Source: Holothuria scabra | Taxonomy: Eukaryota; Echinodermata; Holothuroidea; Aspidochirotida; Holothuriidae | Reading direction: 5' to 3' | Assembly: GCA_037179385.1 (NCBI GenBank) | Contig: CM074187.1 | Location: 7,068,001 to 7,132,000, forward strand | DNA: 64,000 nt | Shown: piece after piece, positions 11,001 to 20,069 of the stretch | How the letters are laid out: each line of letters begins with the position of its first letter | Numbering within the stretch: the stretch's first letter is position 1 | Notes under the pieces: generated by a model | The model's database searches: none | The model's input: the letters and a program-made list of their open reading frames with translations, nothing else | Told to the model about the DNA's origin: nothing | Program-made: the position numbers and the translations under genes

Positions 11001-13951
11001 AAATTTGAGTGGGTTTAATTCAAACTTTAAAAATTACAGGTAAGTCATATACCTAAAATTTTGGAATCAAAAGGAAGCTAAAGACACACTCAGTACATTG
11101 ATATTGTTAATTTAATATGCCTAGGGAAAATATGTAGTATATTCTACAACCTGTAAAAGCCTTTAAATATATCTGCAGGGAATGAAATATTGCAAGTAGG
11201 AAACTTGAAAAGCAACTAGTGCTACAATCAACTTTTTCATTTCAATGGGATGCATGAGTCCACTCATTTGTATCACAAATATTGCCCAAAATGAGTGTAA
11301 ATGAATGAAAAACTTATGAGAATCAAGCCAAGATGGTTGCATTTTAAATGCTGAAATTACACCTGCCATTTTATTCAGGGCAAAATAGCTACAACTTTTT
11401 AAGCAAAGCCTGGAAAATGTTGATTGGCAGTGTTTGTAAAGCTGAATTAGAATTGTCACAACTGTGAAACTTCTTGGGTGGAAATCTGTGATGTGAACCC
11501 TATTATTTCCTCCCATGATATAGTACGTGTACCATAGAGCCCAAATGAAGGTTTAAAGGATTTAACACTGAAAATGACCTTTTAATGTCATTTAAATGAA
11601 TAAATTGATAATAATAAACTTATTTTACATATTACACAGCATGTACTTTACAGAAAGTGTTTGTATTACATATTAGGGTCTTGCATACTCACCCTGAAGC
11701 AATAAACTGAGATTGCATTTGGATGTGTAATCATAAATGCAACAATTTTTTTCCAAATCTGTTAAATTTTCTTCACATAGTAATGACAAATGGTCCAACT
11801 AAGACAACCTCCATATCCTAATACAAATAACTGTTTTATGAGTGAGTATTCAACAGCTCAATTCAATTTCCAAAAATGTGTGACCAGACACTTTTTCAAA
11901 TTATGCACAAAACTGTTACAAATCAGGGCACCTCAAAATTCAAAAGTTAAGCTTTTTTCAGCAACTATTGGATATGAAACTTGACTCATTATGCCAATTG
12001 TAAGAATTGTCAAGTGGTAGAGACCCTTTGTCACTCTCATTATGTTACTGATAGCAACTTAATGAGCTGCTTTAATTAAAAGAATTGAAACAACATGGGG
12101 TAAGAGTATTAGGGTCTTAATTTAAACATGAAATTACATTACCTGTTGCCAATGAGTACATACTGGGCATAGTGTAAGTTAGAAAAACACCATCAAGCCA
12201 GTCAGCCTTAACTCCATGATGTTCGAGTTGTTGGAGACTTGGTATGTCAAGGCCAAACTGATCCCATCGTAATCCATCAATCGATAATAGGAGAACTTTT
12301 CCTTTCTTTAGAGAAAAACATATTTATCACATTTTTAGAAAATTAAATCAATAAGGCTGTTATATATGGCCCTGTACCTCACAAACTAAACCTAATTGTA
12401 CATTATACACGCAATTTCAAGAGCTTTTACAGATACTAACTTTTTATAAATTTGTCAAAAGTCCTGCAAACAGTGTGTTTCCTTTCTTGATCTTAAACCT
12501 GCCTTAAAGGGTGATAATAGTCATACCAGAGTATTTCAATCTAAAAAAACACCTTCCTATTGCACAAATTTCATCTGCATTTTATTTTTCCAACATTTGT
12601 TTCATTTGGGCAATAGGAGTGTGCAGACCTGATATTCATGTGTGAAAGGTTTCACAAGGCTAGAAGGGTGAAAATGTTTGCAAGACTGAAAACGACCAAA
12701 AATGAGAAAAGGTCTGCCAGACCAAAAATGAGAATAAGCCTGCCAGCCTGAAAATAAATGCAGGTCAGTGAATTTTTAAATGTCAGTCTCAGATTACCGT
12801 TTCTCATTTCCAATCTTGTAGACCCTCTTTTGTTTTCAGTCTTGCATACCTTTGGTCTCATGAACCCTTTTGATTTTCCATCTGGTGAACCTTTGGCCTT
12901 GTGAACCCTTTCACATTTTTGGTCTTGCAGACCTTCAATCTTGTGGGCCAATCTCATAGGCTGCAACCACGTTGTATCAAAGCAATGCAATAGGTGAAAC
13001 ATGCATAGGTTATATTCTACAGGAAAGGGCATCAAAGTCTATGAAATATTGAATCAACTGCATAAAGAAGGGGTGCACCACTGCTCACAAATGTTTGACC
13101 CTCCATACAAACATCAGTCCACACCTGGTTAGAAAGTGTGTCTTACAATTTGTGAGCCAAATCATTACAATCATTGATTCCATACTAAACATAGTATTTT
13201 GACTATGAAGTCCAATACTGGGTGGGAGAGTGGGGGTCAGGAGTGGAGACCCCTGTTCAGTTGTTTTGGAAGCAAACAAGTTAACATAATATCTTCTGGA
13301 AGTACAAATATGTGTGATAAAAAACATAACAAATCTTAAAAATATCATTGTTCAACTTTTTCGGTTCTTTGAATCTTCACAAGCACAGGTTTAAATACAT
13401 GCCATTACATTCCTGTATATGCACAATGGAACAGCAACTAGTGCACTTATTTTCCAAGGAAGCAAAAGTGTGCATCAATTGTTACAAACAATACATAGAG
13501 AAAAGTATTAGGCCAAAATGAACTCATTCCTGACCTCTTGTCCCAGTGGAATTTGCAGTTACCTATTCTTAAAAGATGCACATATCACCAAATAAAATGA
13601 TGCACATACCAAATCATGCCCCTTCAATTTATCCTCCATGAGGAGCAAGTGCATCTAACAGTGTGGGAAGAAGAGTTTGGAATTTATGGTTTACAATATC
13701 TGTTGTTGGTGCAAACCCTGTACTTCTTGTGTATTCTGATTGTAGTTACAGTACACAAATAGGAGGACAGTACCTTTAGTAAAAGGTCAATGCTACCAAA
13801 GGGGGAAAGCAATGTACTGTAATGTCTTCACAATTAGGAAAAGAATTACACTAAGAAAAAGACTACAACTCACAAAGCAATCACTCACCTCTTCCTGGTA
13901 GAAACAGCCACTGCTGACAACAAAGAGAAGAAAGCAGACTACTTTCAGCAT
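1850..13951 (-). CDS. ENPP: ENPP-family ectophosphodiesterase (complete gene, six exons)
   Basis: Joining six minus-strand exons (13951-13889, 12305-12143, 7135-6522, 4352-4161, 2753-2619, 2083-1850) gives 466 residues with all phases agreeing. This is the usual length of ENPP4-7. The order is: signal peptide (1-18), phosphodiesterase core with zinc ligand D31, nucleophile T66, TGLYPECHG motif (75-83), D189 and H193, D236, later H358, then a membrane helix (about 429-448) and a short basic tail. ENPPs are extracellular zinc enzymes that cut phosphodiester bonds of nucleotides or lipids. Two canonical residues differ here: the Asn of the T-F-P-N-H motif is Ser69, and the His of S-D-H-G is Gln237. 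Activity may therefore be lost or changed. The C-terminal helix favours ENPP4/5-like over GPI-linked ENPP6, but I cannot fix the orthologue. The exon 4 end is the only uncertain splice site. Confidence 0.9.
2084..2618 (-). other. ENPP intron 5, with palindrome and duplicated donor
   Basis: The intron runs from donor GTAAGT at 2618 to acceptor CAG at 2084. It holds a near-perfect palindrome with 17-bp arms (2532-2548 and 2551-2567, two-base centre). Next to it, a 24-bp unit is repeated at 2571-2594 and 2605-2628, duplicating the exon 5 donor (see findings). Confidence 0.8.
2532..2567. repeat. 36-bp near-perfect palindrome
   Basis: Arm TTTCATGAAGTTTGAAG (2532-2548) is followed by GT and its exact reverse complement (2551-2567). 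In ENPP pre-mRNA this would form a 17-bp hairpin just downstream of the exon 5 donors. Whether it affects splicing is unknown. Confidence 0.85.
2619..2753 (-). CDS. ENPP: ENPP exon 5: second-metal His motif
   Basis: Exactly 45 codons (residues 345-389) between acceptor GATCTATAG and donor GTAAGT. It contains [17 protein letters not shown] followed by [10 protein letters not shown], matching the ENPP block x-H-G-x-D-N ... M-x-x-I/L-F ... G-P-x-F-K. H358 corresponds to the last conserved zinc-binding His of the family. Phase is 0 on both sides. Confidence 0.9.
2754..4160 (-). other. ENPP intron 4
   Basis: No coding material recognised. It holds an AT-rich palindromic element at about 3905-4070; the remainder is unremarkable AT-rich sequence. 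Confidence 0.6.
3905..4070. repeat. Palindromic GATTTAAATC-type MITE
   Basis: The stretch begins GTTGTTTGATTTAAATC and ends GATTTAAAAAAATCAACAAC, imperfect inverted ends of each other. It contains inner palindromes, including TTTAAATCATGATTTAAA, and several ATCATGATT words. This fits a short non-autonomous inverted-repeat element; the family is not known to me. Confidence 0.55.
4161..4352 (-). CDS. ENPP: ENPP exon 4: KEDxPKRFHYxNHPR motif
   Basis: Starts after acceptor TTGTTATTTTCAG and encodes V-L-Q-Q-L-R, then [18 protein letters not shown] and [10 protein letters not shown]. This is the ENPP segment K-E-D-x-P-x-R-x-H-Y-x-N-x-P-R followed by D/E-x-G-W. Entry phase is 0. The end is uncertain: a GC-AG donor GCAAGT at 4160 gives 64 codons and the phase 0 needed by exon 5. 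GT sites nearby (at TTG|GTATTT, CAT|GTTCAT and GTG|GTGCCA) are also in phase. The core motif call is firm. Confidence 0.82.
4353..6521 (-). other. ENPP intron 3
   Basis: Contains a second copy of the dispersed repeat at about 4953-5160. Otherwise no gene, RNA or structured repeat was recognised; short plus-strand frames look random. Confidence 0.6.
4953..5160 (+). repeat. Dispersed MITE-like repeat, copy 2
   Basis: Shares block order with the copy at 85-232: TGTATGAATGA, GACCTGTG, ATAATGCAC, TTAATGC, GATTATGCATTG. The end reads CTGTTCATGGAACATCG, a small palindromic segment. A short related word set is also seen near 61560-61595. Confidence 0.45.
6522..7135 (-). CDS. ENPP: ENPP exon 3: catalytic core with His-to-Gln change
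   Basis: A 614-nt exon (residues 76-280) starting G|GA CTT TAT, completing T-G-L-Y-P-E-C-H-G, and ending AAG|GTAAAT. It encodes [19 protein letters not shown] (ENPP E-P-I-W-x-x-A block). It continues with [19 protein letters not shown], where D189 and H193 occupy the conserved D-x-x-x-H zinc site, and [11 protein letters not shown], where the family has S-D-H-G. D236 is kept but the zinc-ligand His is Q237 (codon CAA, read directly at 6640s). The frame is open throughout with no sign of decay. Confidence 0.93.
8291..8541 (+). mobile_element. piggyBac-like MITE, copy 1 (251 bp)
   Basis: Flanked by TTAA on both sides (8287-8290 and 8542-8545). The left end is CCCTTTACCGTTGT and the right end is close to its reverse complement (CCCTTAACCATTGT when read inward). 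TTAA target duplication plus a terminal CCC is the piggyBac superfamily signature. A subterminal palindrome GGGTCCTTTTGGACCC follows the left end. No coding capacity. It appears inserted into an old fragment of the DR1 repeat. Confidence 0.85.
8645..8895 (+). mobile_element. piggyBac-like MITE, copy 2 (251 bp)
   Basis: Same family, length and orientation as the copy 100 bp upstream. The left flank is TTAA (8641-8644), the right flank a mutated TTCA. Ends are CCCTTTACCGTTGT and ACAACGGTAAAGGG. The two copies differ by scattered substitutions, so they are separate old insertions or an old tandem event. Confidence 0.85.
9533..9636 (+). repeat. 52-bp tandem duplication, two copies
   Basis: Units 9533-9584 and 9585-9636 are nearly identical (for example AACTGTTG versus AATTGTTG). 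A recent local duplication within the intron. Confidence 0.9.
10541..10760 (+). repeat. Fragment of the DR1-repeat family with CA/CATA tail
   Basis: Contains AACCTTTGACCTCCACCAAA and AATCAATAGG, as in the arrays at 17.7-19 and 36.4-37.6 kb. It then runs into a CA- and CATA-rich microsatellite (about 10695-10735), the same 3' end structure as in those arrays. Confidence 0.65.
12143..12305 (-). CDS. ENPP: ENPP exon 2: first metal Asp and nucleophile Thr
   Basis: A 163-nt exon (residues 22-75 plus one base) between TTTCTCTAAAG and [22 protein letters not shown] is the ENPP start motif; D31 is a zinc ligand. The end reads [14 protein letters not shown], aligning with the family's T-F-P-N-H-Y-S-x-x-T-G. 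The nucleophile T66 is kept, but Asn is S69 and His is M70. The Asn normally helps hold the phosphate. Confidence 0.93.
12306..13888 (-). other. ENPP intron 1
   Basis: Contains an inverted arrangement of degenerate 21-24 bp units (12650-12955). The 127-codon frame at 12652-13035 is a by-product of those repeats. No other feature was recognised. Confidence 0.65.
12650..12955. repeat. Inverted degenerate minisatellite
   Basis: Left part (12650-12760) repeats words like GTCTGCCAGACCAAAAATGAG. The right part (about 12810-12955) carries the same unit in reverse orientation (CATTTTTGGTCTTGCAGACC). A roughly 50-bp unique spacer lies between. RNA from either strand could form a long imperfect hairpin. 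Confidence 0.7.
13889..13951 (-). CDS. ENPP: ENPP exon 1: signal peptide
   Basis: ATG at 13951-13949 opens [20 protein letters not shown], 21 codons ending GAG|GTGAGT, phase 0. The hydrophobic stretch followed by S-S-G-C is a typical secretory signal peptide. No in-frame ATG was seen further upstream, so this start is preferred. The joined product leads directly into [11 protein letters not shown] in exon 2. Confidence 0.85.
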
Positions 13952-13989
13952 TATTCTGTAGGATTCAGCAGCCAAAACAGATGAAGATT

Positions 13990-14480
13990 GAGCTTATGGA
14001 GTCTTGTTTACTGTACGTATGAATTAAGTACACTGCTATCTTCCTTTCCTGGACCAATGCAAATTGCACTGCCTGTTGACTGCTCTATCATTAACACAGT
14101 ATGATAAATGGTCAGTCTATTAAACCAAGGCTACTATTGCAAACCTACACATAAAGTTAAACTTATGTGACAGGTATCAACTCACTTGAGAGTTTTTCTG
14201 TTACAGTAACTAACACAACGTTCAGTACTCATACTTGAATATTTGCCAGCTCACTGGAGGTATATTCAAAGTTTACTGACTCTTCAAAAGCACATGAAAA
14301 TGTAACTTATCTTCTTCAAATTTTGAAGTGATTACAGTACAGTATTTGTTCTGATTTGCAAATCATACATGACTTTGTAATATTTGCAGGTACTTATGAA
14401 TATTATCAACTAAAAGTATTTCCCACCAGGATGGCCATTGCAAAACTTTCTGTACTAGAAAGTCTGTGTTTTTTACTACA
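13990..14480. promoter_or_regulatory. Presumed ENPP upstream region
   Basis: Lies just upstream of ENPP exon 1. No TATA box or clear initiator could be assigned. Called only by position; the core promoter is not identified. Confidence 0.3.
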
Positions 14481-14487
14481 CATATGC

Positions 14488-15335
14488 AAAAGGGGTGTGG
14501 AAGCCCTGCAATTACTCTGCAAAGGGGATGTGGGAGCCCTACAATTACTCTGTAAAGGGGATGTAGGAGCCCTACAATAACTCTGTAAAGGGGTATGGGA
14601 GCCCTACAATAACTTTGTGAAAGGGGTATAGGAGCCCTGCAAAAAGGGTATGGGAGCCCTACAAAAAGGGTATGGGAGCCCTATAATTACTCTGAAAAGT
14701 GGTATGGGAGCCCTAAAATTACTCTGTAAGAGGTATGGGAGCCCTACCATAACTCTGTGAAAGGGGTATGGGAGCCCTGCAAAAAGGGTATGGGAGCCCT
14801 ACAAAAAGGGTATGGGAGCCCTACAATTACTCTGTAAAGTGGTATGGGAGCCCTAAAATTACTCTGTAAAGAGGTATGGGAGCCCTACCATAACTCTGTG
14901 AAAGGGGTATGGGAGCCATGCAAAAAGGGTATGGGAGTCCTACAAAAAGGGTATGGGAGCCCTACAATTACTCTGTAAAGTGGTATGTTAGCCCTAAAAT
15001 TACTCTGTAAAGAGGTATGGGAGCTCTACCATAACTCTGTGAAAGGGGTATGGGAGCCCTGCAAAAAGGGTATGGGAGCCCTAAAATTACTCTGTAAAGG
15101 GGATGTGGGAGCCCTACAATTAATCTGTAAAGGGGTATGGGAGCCCTACAGTAAGTCTGTGAAAGGGGTATGGGAGCCCTACAAAAAGGGTATGGGAGCC
15201 CTAAAATTAATCTGTAAAGGGGATGTGGGAGCCCTACAATTAATCTGTAAAGGGGTATGGGAACCCTACAATACCTCTGTGAAAGGGGTTTTGGAGCCCC
15301 ACAATTACTCTGTAAAGGTGTTGTGGGAGCCCAGT
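14488..15335 (+). repeat. GTATGGGAGCCCTAC minisatellite with higher-order repeats
   Basis: About 850 bp built from two unit types, both starting GTATGGGAGCCCT. One is about 22 bp (then GCAAAAAGG), the other about 32 bp (then ACAATTACTCTGTAAAGG). They alternate in a larger block of about 135 bp repeated roughly three times between 14640 and 15060. Long open frames here (for example 14985-15365) are the repeat read as peptide (GVWEPYN..., GALQLICKGD) and are not treated as a gene. Confidence 0.9.
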
Positions 15336-15365
15336 GCCTTAGAGTTTCTTTTAATCCATCTTTAA

Positions 15366-16140
15366 CAAGATGTATCTGATACTTCTAAAGCTGGTTGCTC
15401 CTTTTACTGATTGTCACCCACCCCCTCCCTTCCTCCCTCACCATTGTGACCTCTTCCAAATTTTCACAACCACCTTACAATGTCTGTCAAAACCATTACC
15501 AATCATGATTTTTTTTTCTAAAAGTAAAGCCTGAGATTAAAGTTAATTTCTTAGAACCCTAAATTTACTTGTAAATTTACAGTTTGTAAAATTTTAACCC
15601 AGGAAAAGTTATGACAAGCTAACTAAACTTCCAATGTTCCTTTCTTTCAAATTCTTTGTTAATTTCAGACATTCTTTCTTGATATAAAATCAGGGGGGTT
15701 TCTGAGACATTTCAACAGGGCTAGGACTGTCCTGGGTCAGTGGCTCAAGGGAGAGAGAGTAACTTCCTTTCCTTTGAAAAATGAATGCTTTAGCATGAGA
15801 GCAGGGATGCAAAATGGTGATATATTTTAACATGTTTCAAAGAATATACTAATCACAGAAAATGTGAGTGGGTGTAAGAAAATTCTTGTGCCCCTGATTG
15901 GAGGATCCACTATTGATGAAATGGTCCGATATGGTAATATGAGGATGCCAGGGTTACTGATACAAATCCAATTATTTAGCCTGTGTACTGGAACTTCTTT
16001 ACATTTAAAACTACAAACTGTACAGTATATTCAGATTTACACTGTATTAGAGAGAAATGGCTGGTGCAGTACTTTAAAACTGATACACTTTTCAAGCTGA
16101 GCATGTCCTGAGTTGTATGCAAATTTACAAGAATAATTAA
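15366..16140. other. No recognisable feature
   Basis: AT-rich sequence with a CCCTCCC-type tract near 15420. A 78-codon plus-strand frame at 15864-16100 shows no family resemblance. Confidence 0.5.
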
Positions 16141-16189
16141 ACTGCAAGGAAAAAAATTTCTTTATTTCTCACTCAAAGATATATACATT

Positions 16190-17020
16190 TCCTTACTGCG
16201 AGTCTTTTGAAAATTTAAAAAATTTTTTTTTTTTTTTTTGAAGGGAAACTGTATTTCCAGTCATGAGCATATTTACACTATTTACAAATTGGAAAAATGA
16301 AATCAAATAAATAAGAGAGAACATCACAACACAGACAATTTTAACTTAATCTACAGCTTAATCATGGAAAACATTACATAAGATCGTTACTTTTAATTAT
16401 TTACAGTTGCATAAAGGTTCGTTAAGTCATTATCACCTAATAAGCAGGCGAATACCCATCATTCGTAGGAGTGAACACACAAATGGCCGACCCTGAATAA
16501 AGCACATAAATAGTATTAGATATCCATTCCATAGTTCATTAATCATAGTTATAAACTGAAGGAAAGCTTCTCCTGGTTTAAGAAAACAAATGAATCGCCG
16601 TTTATCCATATCCTCTTAAACTTCTCATTATTACATCTTTCCTTATCAGCTTTACTACGATCCTTAGTTCGTTTTATAATGGTTGAGATAACAACCTCGG
16701 CTGGTTGAAGTTCCGACTGAAAGACATGTATGCACCTGCTTTTCCATATAATAAATTTAGACATGCATAAAACAAACCAGATTCGATTAAAAGCAGCCTT
16801 TGTAATATTAAACTCAGGAAATCCATACAGAAACTGCGTAATGGTCAAGCAAAAGTGGATGCCACAAAGGAACCGAAGAACACGCTTAATCCAAGATGTA
16901 ATTGGTATTACTTTCGGACACTCCCAAAATATGTGCTCGACTGATTCAATACTGTGGCAACCAGGCATTGGACAACAACCATCCCCTATCTCCCACTTCT
17001 TAATTCTACTACGTGTGTAA
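16190..17020 (-). mobile_element. L1/Tx1-type LINE 3' fragment (RT C-terminal zinc finger)
   Basis: Minus-strand translation near 17010-16549 reads TRSRIKKWEIGDGCC, then PMPGCHSIESVEHIFWECPK. This is the Cys-Cys-His-Cys finger with S-V-E-H-I-F-W-E-C-P found at the C terminus of many LINE reverse transcriptases. The frame runs on for about 110 further codons to a stop at 16549, followed by a 3' region ending near a 17-T tract (16220-16237; poly(A) on the minus strand). The element is 5'-truncated; no polymerase domain is present. Confidence 0.75.
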
Positions 17021-17039
17021 AGAATGTTTTAAAATTTAA

Positions 17040-17460
17040 GTCTGACACTACACTTTGATAATAATATAACTAATAATAATAACAATTATTATTGGATTTA
17101 TATAGTGTCTATATGTATTTTTAACATCTCAAAGCCCTTCACAATCATTACCCCTGGTCATTGGTAACTCGTCAAACCCACACTATAAAAGTGCACATCC
17201 CTTGCTGTTTGTACCTGACACAATGCCACTTCATCATGTCCCCTGGGGGACTTCCCATAGGAGCAGCCACATACAGTGCATCACTATACGAGCTACCTCA
17301 CAGGTACCCGTTTAACACCTGGGTGGAGAGAAGCAATCGAGATAAAGCATCTTGCTCAAGGACACAACATAATGACCCAGGTGGGAATCGAACTGGCAAT
17401 CCTTACTGTAGATCACAAGTCCAATGCCTTAACTAATAGGCCACCACGCTCTCAGTGATG
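17040..17460 (-). mobile_element. tRNA-derived SINE
   Basis: Read on the minus strand, it starts with a tRNA-like head carrying a B-box-like CCAGTTCGATTCCCACC. Next comes the body word TGTCCTTGAGCAAGATGC, TTTATC, common in marine invertebrate SINE-like repeats. It ends near the AATAATAATAACAATTATT tract at 17060-17095. The A-box region (GTGGCCTATTAGTTAAGGC) is at the 17425-17450 end. Not a functional tRNA. Confidence 0.6.
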
Positions 17461-17659
17461 GATGGTATGCAACTGTCTAAAATGAAGGATTTGGTTGAGA
17501 CAAGGTACCACAGGCATGCTAAATCCTCAATACTTGAAGAAGAGATCAGGTGTTTCTACCTACAGTGTTATAAACCACAATAAACTTGATAGGGTTCTTA
17601 ATAAGATTGAGATAGGGCATCAACTCAGAGAAGCAAATGAGCTTTATCTCTTAAGCTAA

Positions 17660-19010
17660 TCTAAAACCAGAAAGCCAAAAAGATTAGTGATTCCTTGACA
17701 CTGAAATGAAAACCTGTTTTTTTTTCTTCAAATGGCCAGTGGTCCATGTTTTTTCAAATTGACATTGCCCCATATGTACCCACAAAGAGTACATATGAAA
17801 GTCATCCCAGCTTCCTACATTGAGATCACACATGACCTTTGATCACTTAGAACTAGGGTTATGCTCATTATATCCTATCCCCACATTGTGTGTGAAATTT
17901 TGCACAATCCAAGACTCCAATCATGAGAAATAGGTAAACATGGTATTCAGACTTTGACCACTTGTGAACCCAAATGACTCCACCAAGAAAAAGAGGATTC
18001 TGCTCCTCACCATAATGCATCCAAATAAAATGTATGAAATCTATCCAAGCTTTCTACTATCAGATACCAAGAAAAAAAGAATTTCAGACTTAGCCCACTA
18101 GTGACCTCAAATGAACTTTGACACCCACCAAAACAACTGGCTCCTTTCCCTAAATATAATGCACCCACATACTAAGTTTGAAATTTGTCCCACCTTACTA
18201 CCTTTACATATCATGTAAACAAGGCTATCAGAATTTAATAGTGACTGACCCCACATGACCTTTGACCTCCACAGAAAACCATAGGGATCATTAATTCACT
18301 ATGCACCATCTACACAAGTAACCTGTATGAGGACCCTACAAGTTGTCTTTCTTGTAATACTGTGTAAACAAGCTTGTCAGACTTTGACCTCTGCTGACCC
18401 CAAATAACTGTTGACCTCCACAAAAATCTACAGAACTCATCTAATTAATACAACCAACTCAGAGACCAAAAATGAGCGTAGTCACATGTATCTTTCTTGA
18501 GAAATCGTGTTTACAAGGTTTTGACCTTTTCAACTCTCATTACCCCAAATCACCTTTGACCTCTACCAAAAACAATAGGGATCATCAACTCAAAACGGCC
18601 AACCGACACACTACACATGAGATTAGTCACACTTGCCCTTCTTGCGACACCATGTTTACCAGCAATTTCTAAGGAATTTACCATTTGACCTCTGTGACCC
18701 CAAAGGACATTTGACCTCCACAAAAATCAAGAGAACTCATCTAATCAATACAAACAACCCACATACCATATATGAGCATATTCACACTTACCCTTCCTGA
18801 GATATTGTGTTAACAAAGTTTTGACCTTTTGACCTCTCATGACCCCAAATTACCTTTGAACTCCACTAAAAACAACAGGTATCATCTTCTCAATATGGCC
18901 AACCCACGCACCAAATATGAGATTAGTCACACATACACTTCTTCAGATTTTGTGTTTACAAGCAAAAGCATCACATACACACACATATACACACCCCATA
19001 CCCATGAGGA
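17660..19010 (+). repeat. Tandem array of DR1-type repeat, about 8 diverged units
   Basis: Starts with a head word ACCAGAAAGCCAAAAAGATT, AGTGATTCCTTGACACTG, then diverged units of about 140 bp. Each unit has GACCTTTGACCTCCAC, AACAATAGGGATCAT, a CCAAATATGA word and a TTGAGATATTGTG word. A perfect TGACCTTTGACCT occurs at 18256-18268; others are one or two bases off. It ends with an ACACACATATACACACC tail near 18970-19000. It lies between POFUT2 exon 5 and ENPP. Confidence 0.85.
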
Positions 19011-19138
19011 AGGCGTTACTAGATGGAGATCCATCAAATCTTTAATTTATGCCAATCCAATTAGGCTGATTTCAAAGTGGACACTAAATCCTTTATTTGC
19101 GGATTATTGAACCAAAGGGCCTGGAATTCCTTCATTTA

Positions 19139-20058
19139 AAGTGTAGCTCAAGTCAAAAAATTCAAAAATATGTTAAAGACCATTAAAAATAAATTTTAAC
19201 AATCCAACTCCCATCTTCATAGGACATTCCTGAGCTGAGATTTAAAATGTTGAAGTTTATTCACTTAAAACAAATTGCTCATTGCGCAATAATTTTTGAC
19301 TTTCTTGTTGTTCAACTCACATTACATGCTTTGTTTCCCTTTAAAATTAAAAATGTTTTTATGACCTTCAACACTTTCTGTTTACTTGCACAGCATGTTC
19401 TACAGAGAGGGCTTAATTAATTAAATCACCCCATAAGAGTGAGAGTCCTATCCATGATGAAACGTTTCTTCTTACTTTTTGTTACCTTCTCCTTCTATGC
19501 GTGATTAGCTTCAGGGAGGAAATGAAGCTCACTAAACCCACACTTAATATGGTCACATTTCACATCTGATTAATTGATTGAGAGTAACAGAAATATTAAA
19601 ATACACAAAAAGGTACTTAATTAGGTTAGCTAACAGGTCAATCACGCATGTGTTAATTGCTTTTCACGTAGTGTGAACGCAATGAATGCTTAGCTCGTTT
19701 TAGGGCAGAGATCACGTGACAAACTCAGATATCAGTTACACCCCACACTGCCTTTGGTCTACTGGGGTGTCTATGTTGTTTTCTCAAGAAGAAATATCAC
19801 GGTATGCACACCTTGGTACAAGATGCAGTAATGTTAAGCAAAACAAAGAAATACAAAGATTGTAATTTGAATAGTACAACAATGACATCACAAATTATTT
19901 CACAACTTACCATTTTAACTCAAGTGAATAAACTTCAACATTTTATATCTCAGCTCAGGAATGTCCTACAATGATAGGATTTCAACTGATAGAATTCATT
20001 TTCCATGGTCTTTAATATATATTTTTGAGTTTTTTTTAACTTGAGGTACACTTGAATA
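19139..20058. mobile_element. Inverted-repeat element (about 920 bp)
   Basis: Outer arms at about 19139-19265 and 19925-20058 are inverted copies. Both read AGTGTA-x-CTCAAGT at the edge, TTAAAGACCAT inside, then GGACATTCCTGAGCTGAGAT and GTTGAAGTTTATTCACTT. The centre has no coding capacity. This is best explained as a non-autonomous DNA transposon; no clear target duplication was found. Confidence 0.7.
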
Positions 20059-20069
20059 CCTAGGCAACC

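Larger units (their letters stand above)
7136..12142 (-). other. ENPP intron 2 (5 kb), repeat-filled
   Basis: Holds two piggyBac-like MITEs (8291-8541, 8645-8895), a 52-bp tandem duplication (9533-9636) and degenerate pieces of the DR1-repeat family (about 8190-8286 and 10541-10760). The 97- and 117-codon minus-strand frames at 7850-8143 and 11163-11516 show no family signature and are not called as genes. Confidence 0.65.

Noticed and set aside
11163..11516. 117-codon minus-strand frame as an extra ENPP exon
   Set aside because: Exons 2 and 3 already join in phase across T-G-L-Y-P with no room for an insertion in the family alignment.
12652..13035. 127-codon minus-strand frame
   Set aside because: Made of the degenerate inverted minisatellite inside ENPP intron 1; no protein motif.
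14985..15365. 126-codon open frame rich in GVWEP and LICKG
   Set aside because: Produced by the minisatellite unit; peptides change frame with unit length and there is no promoter, splice or family signal.
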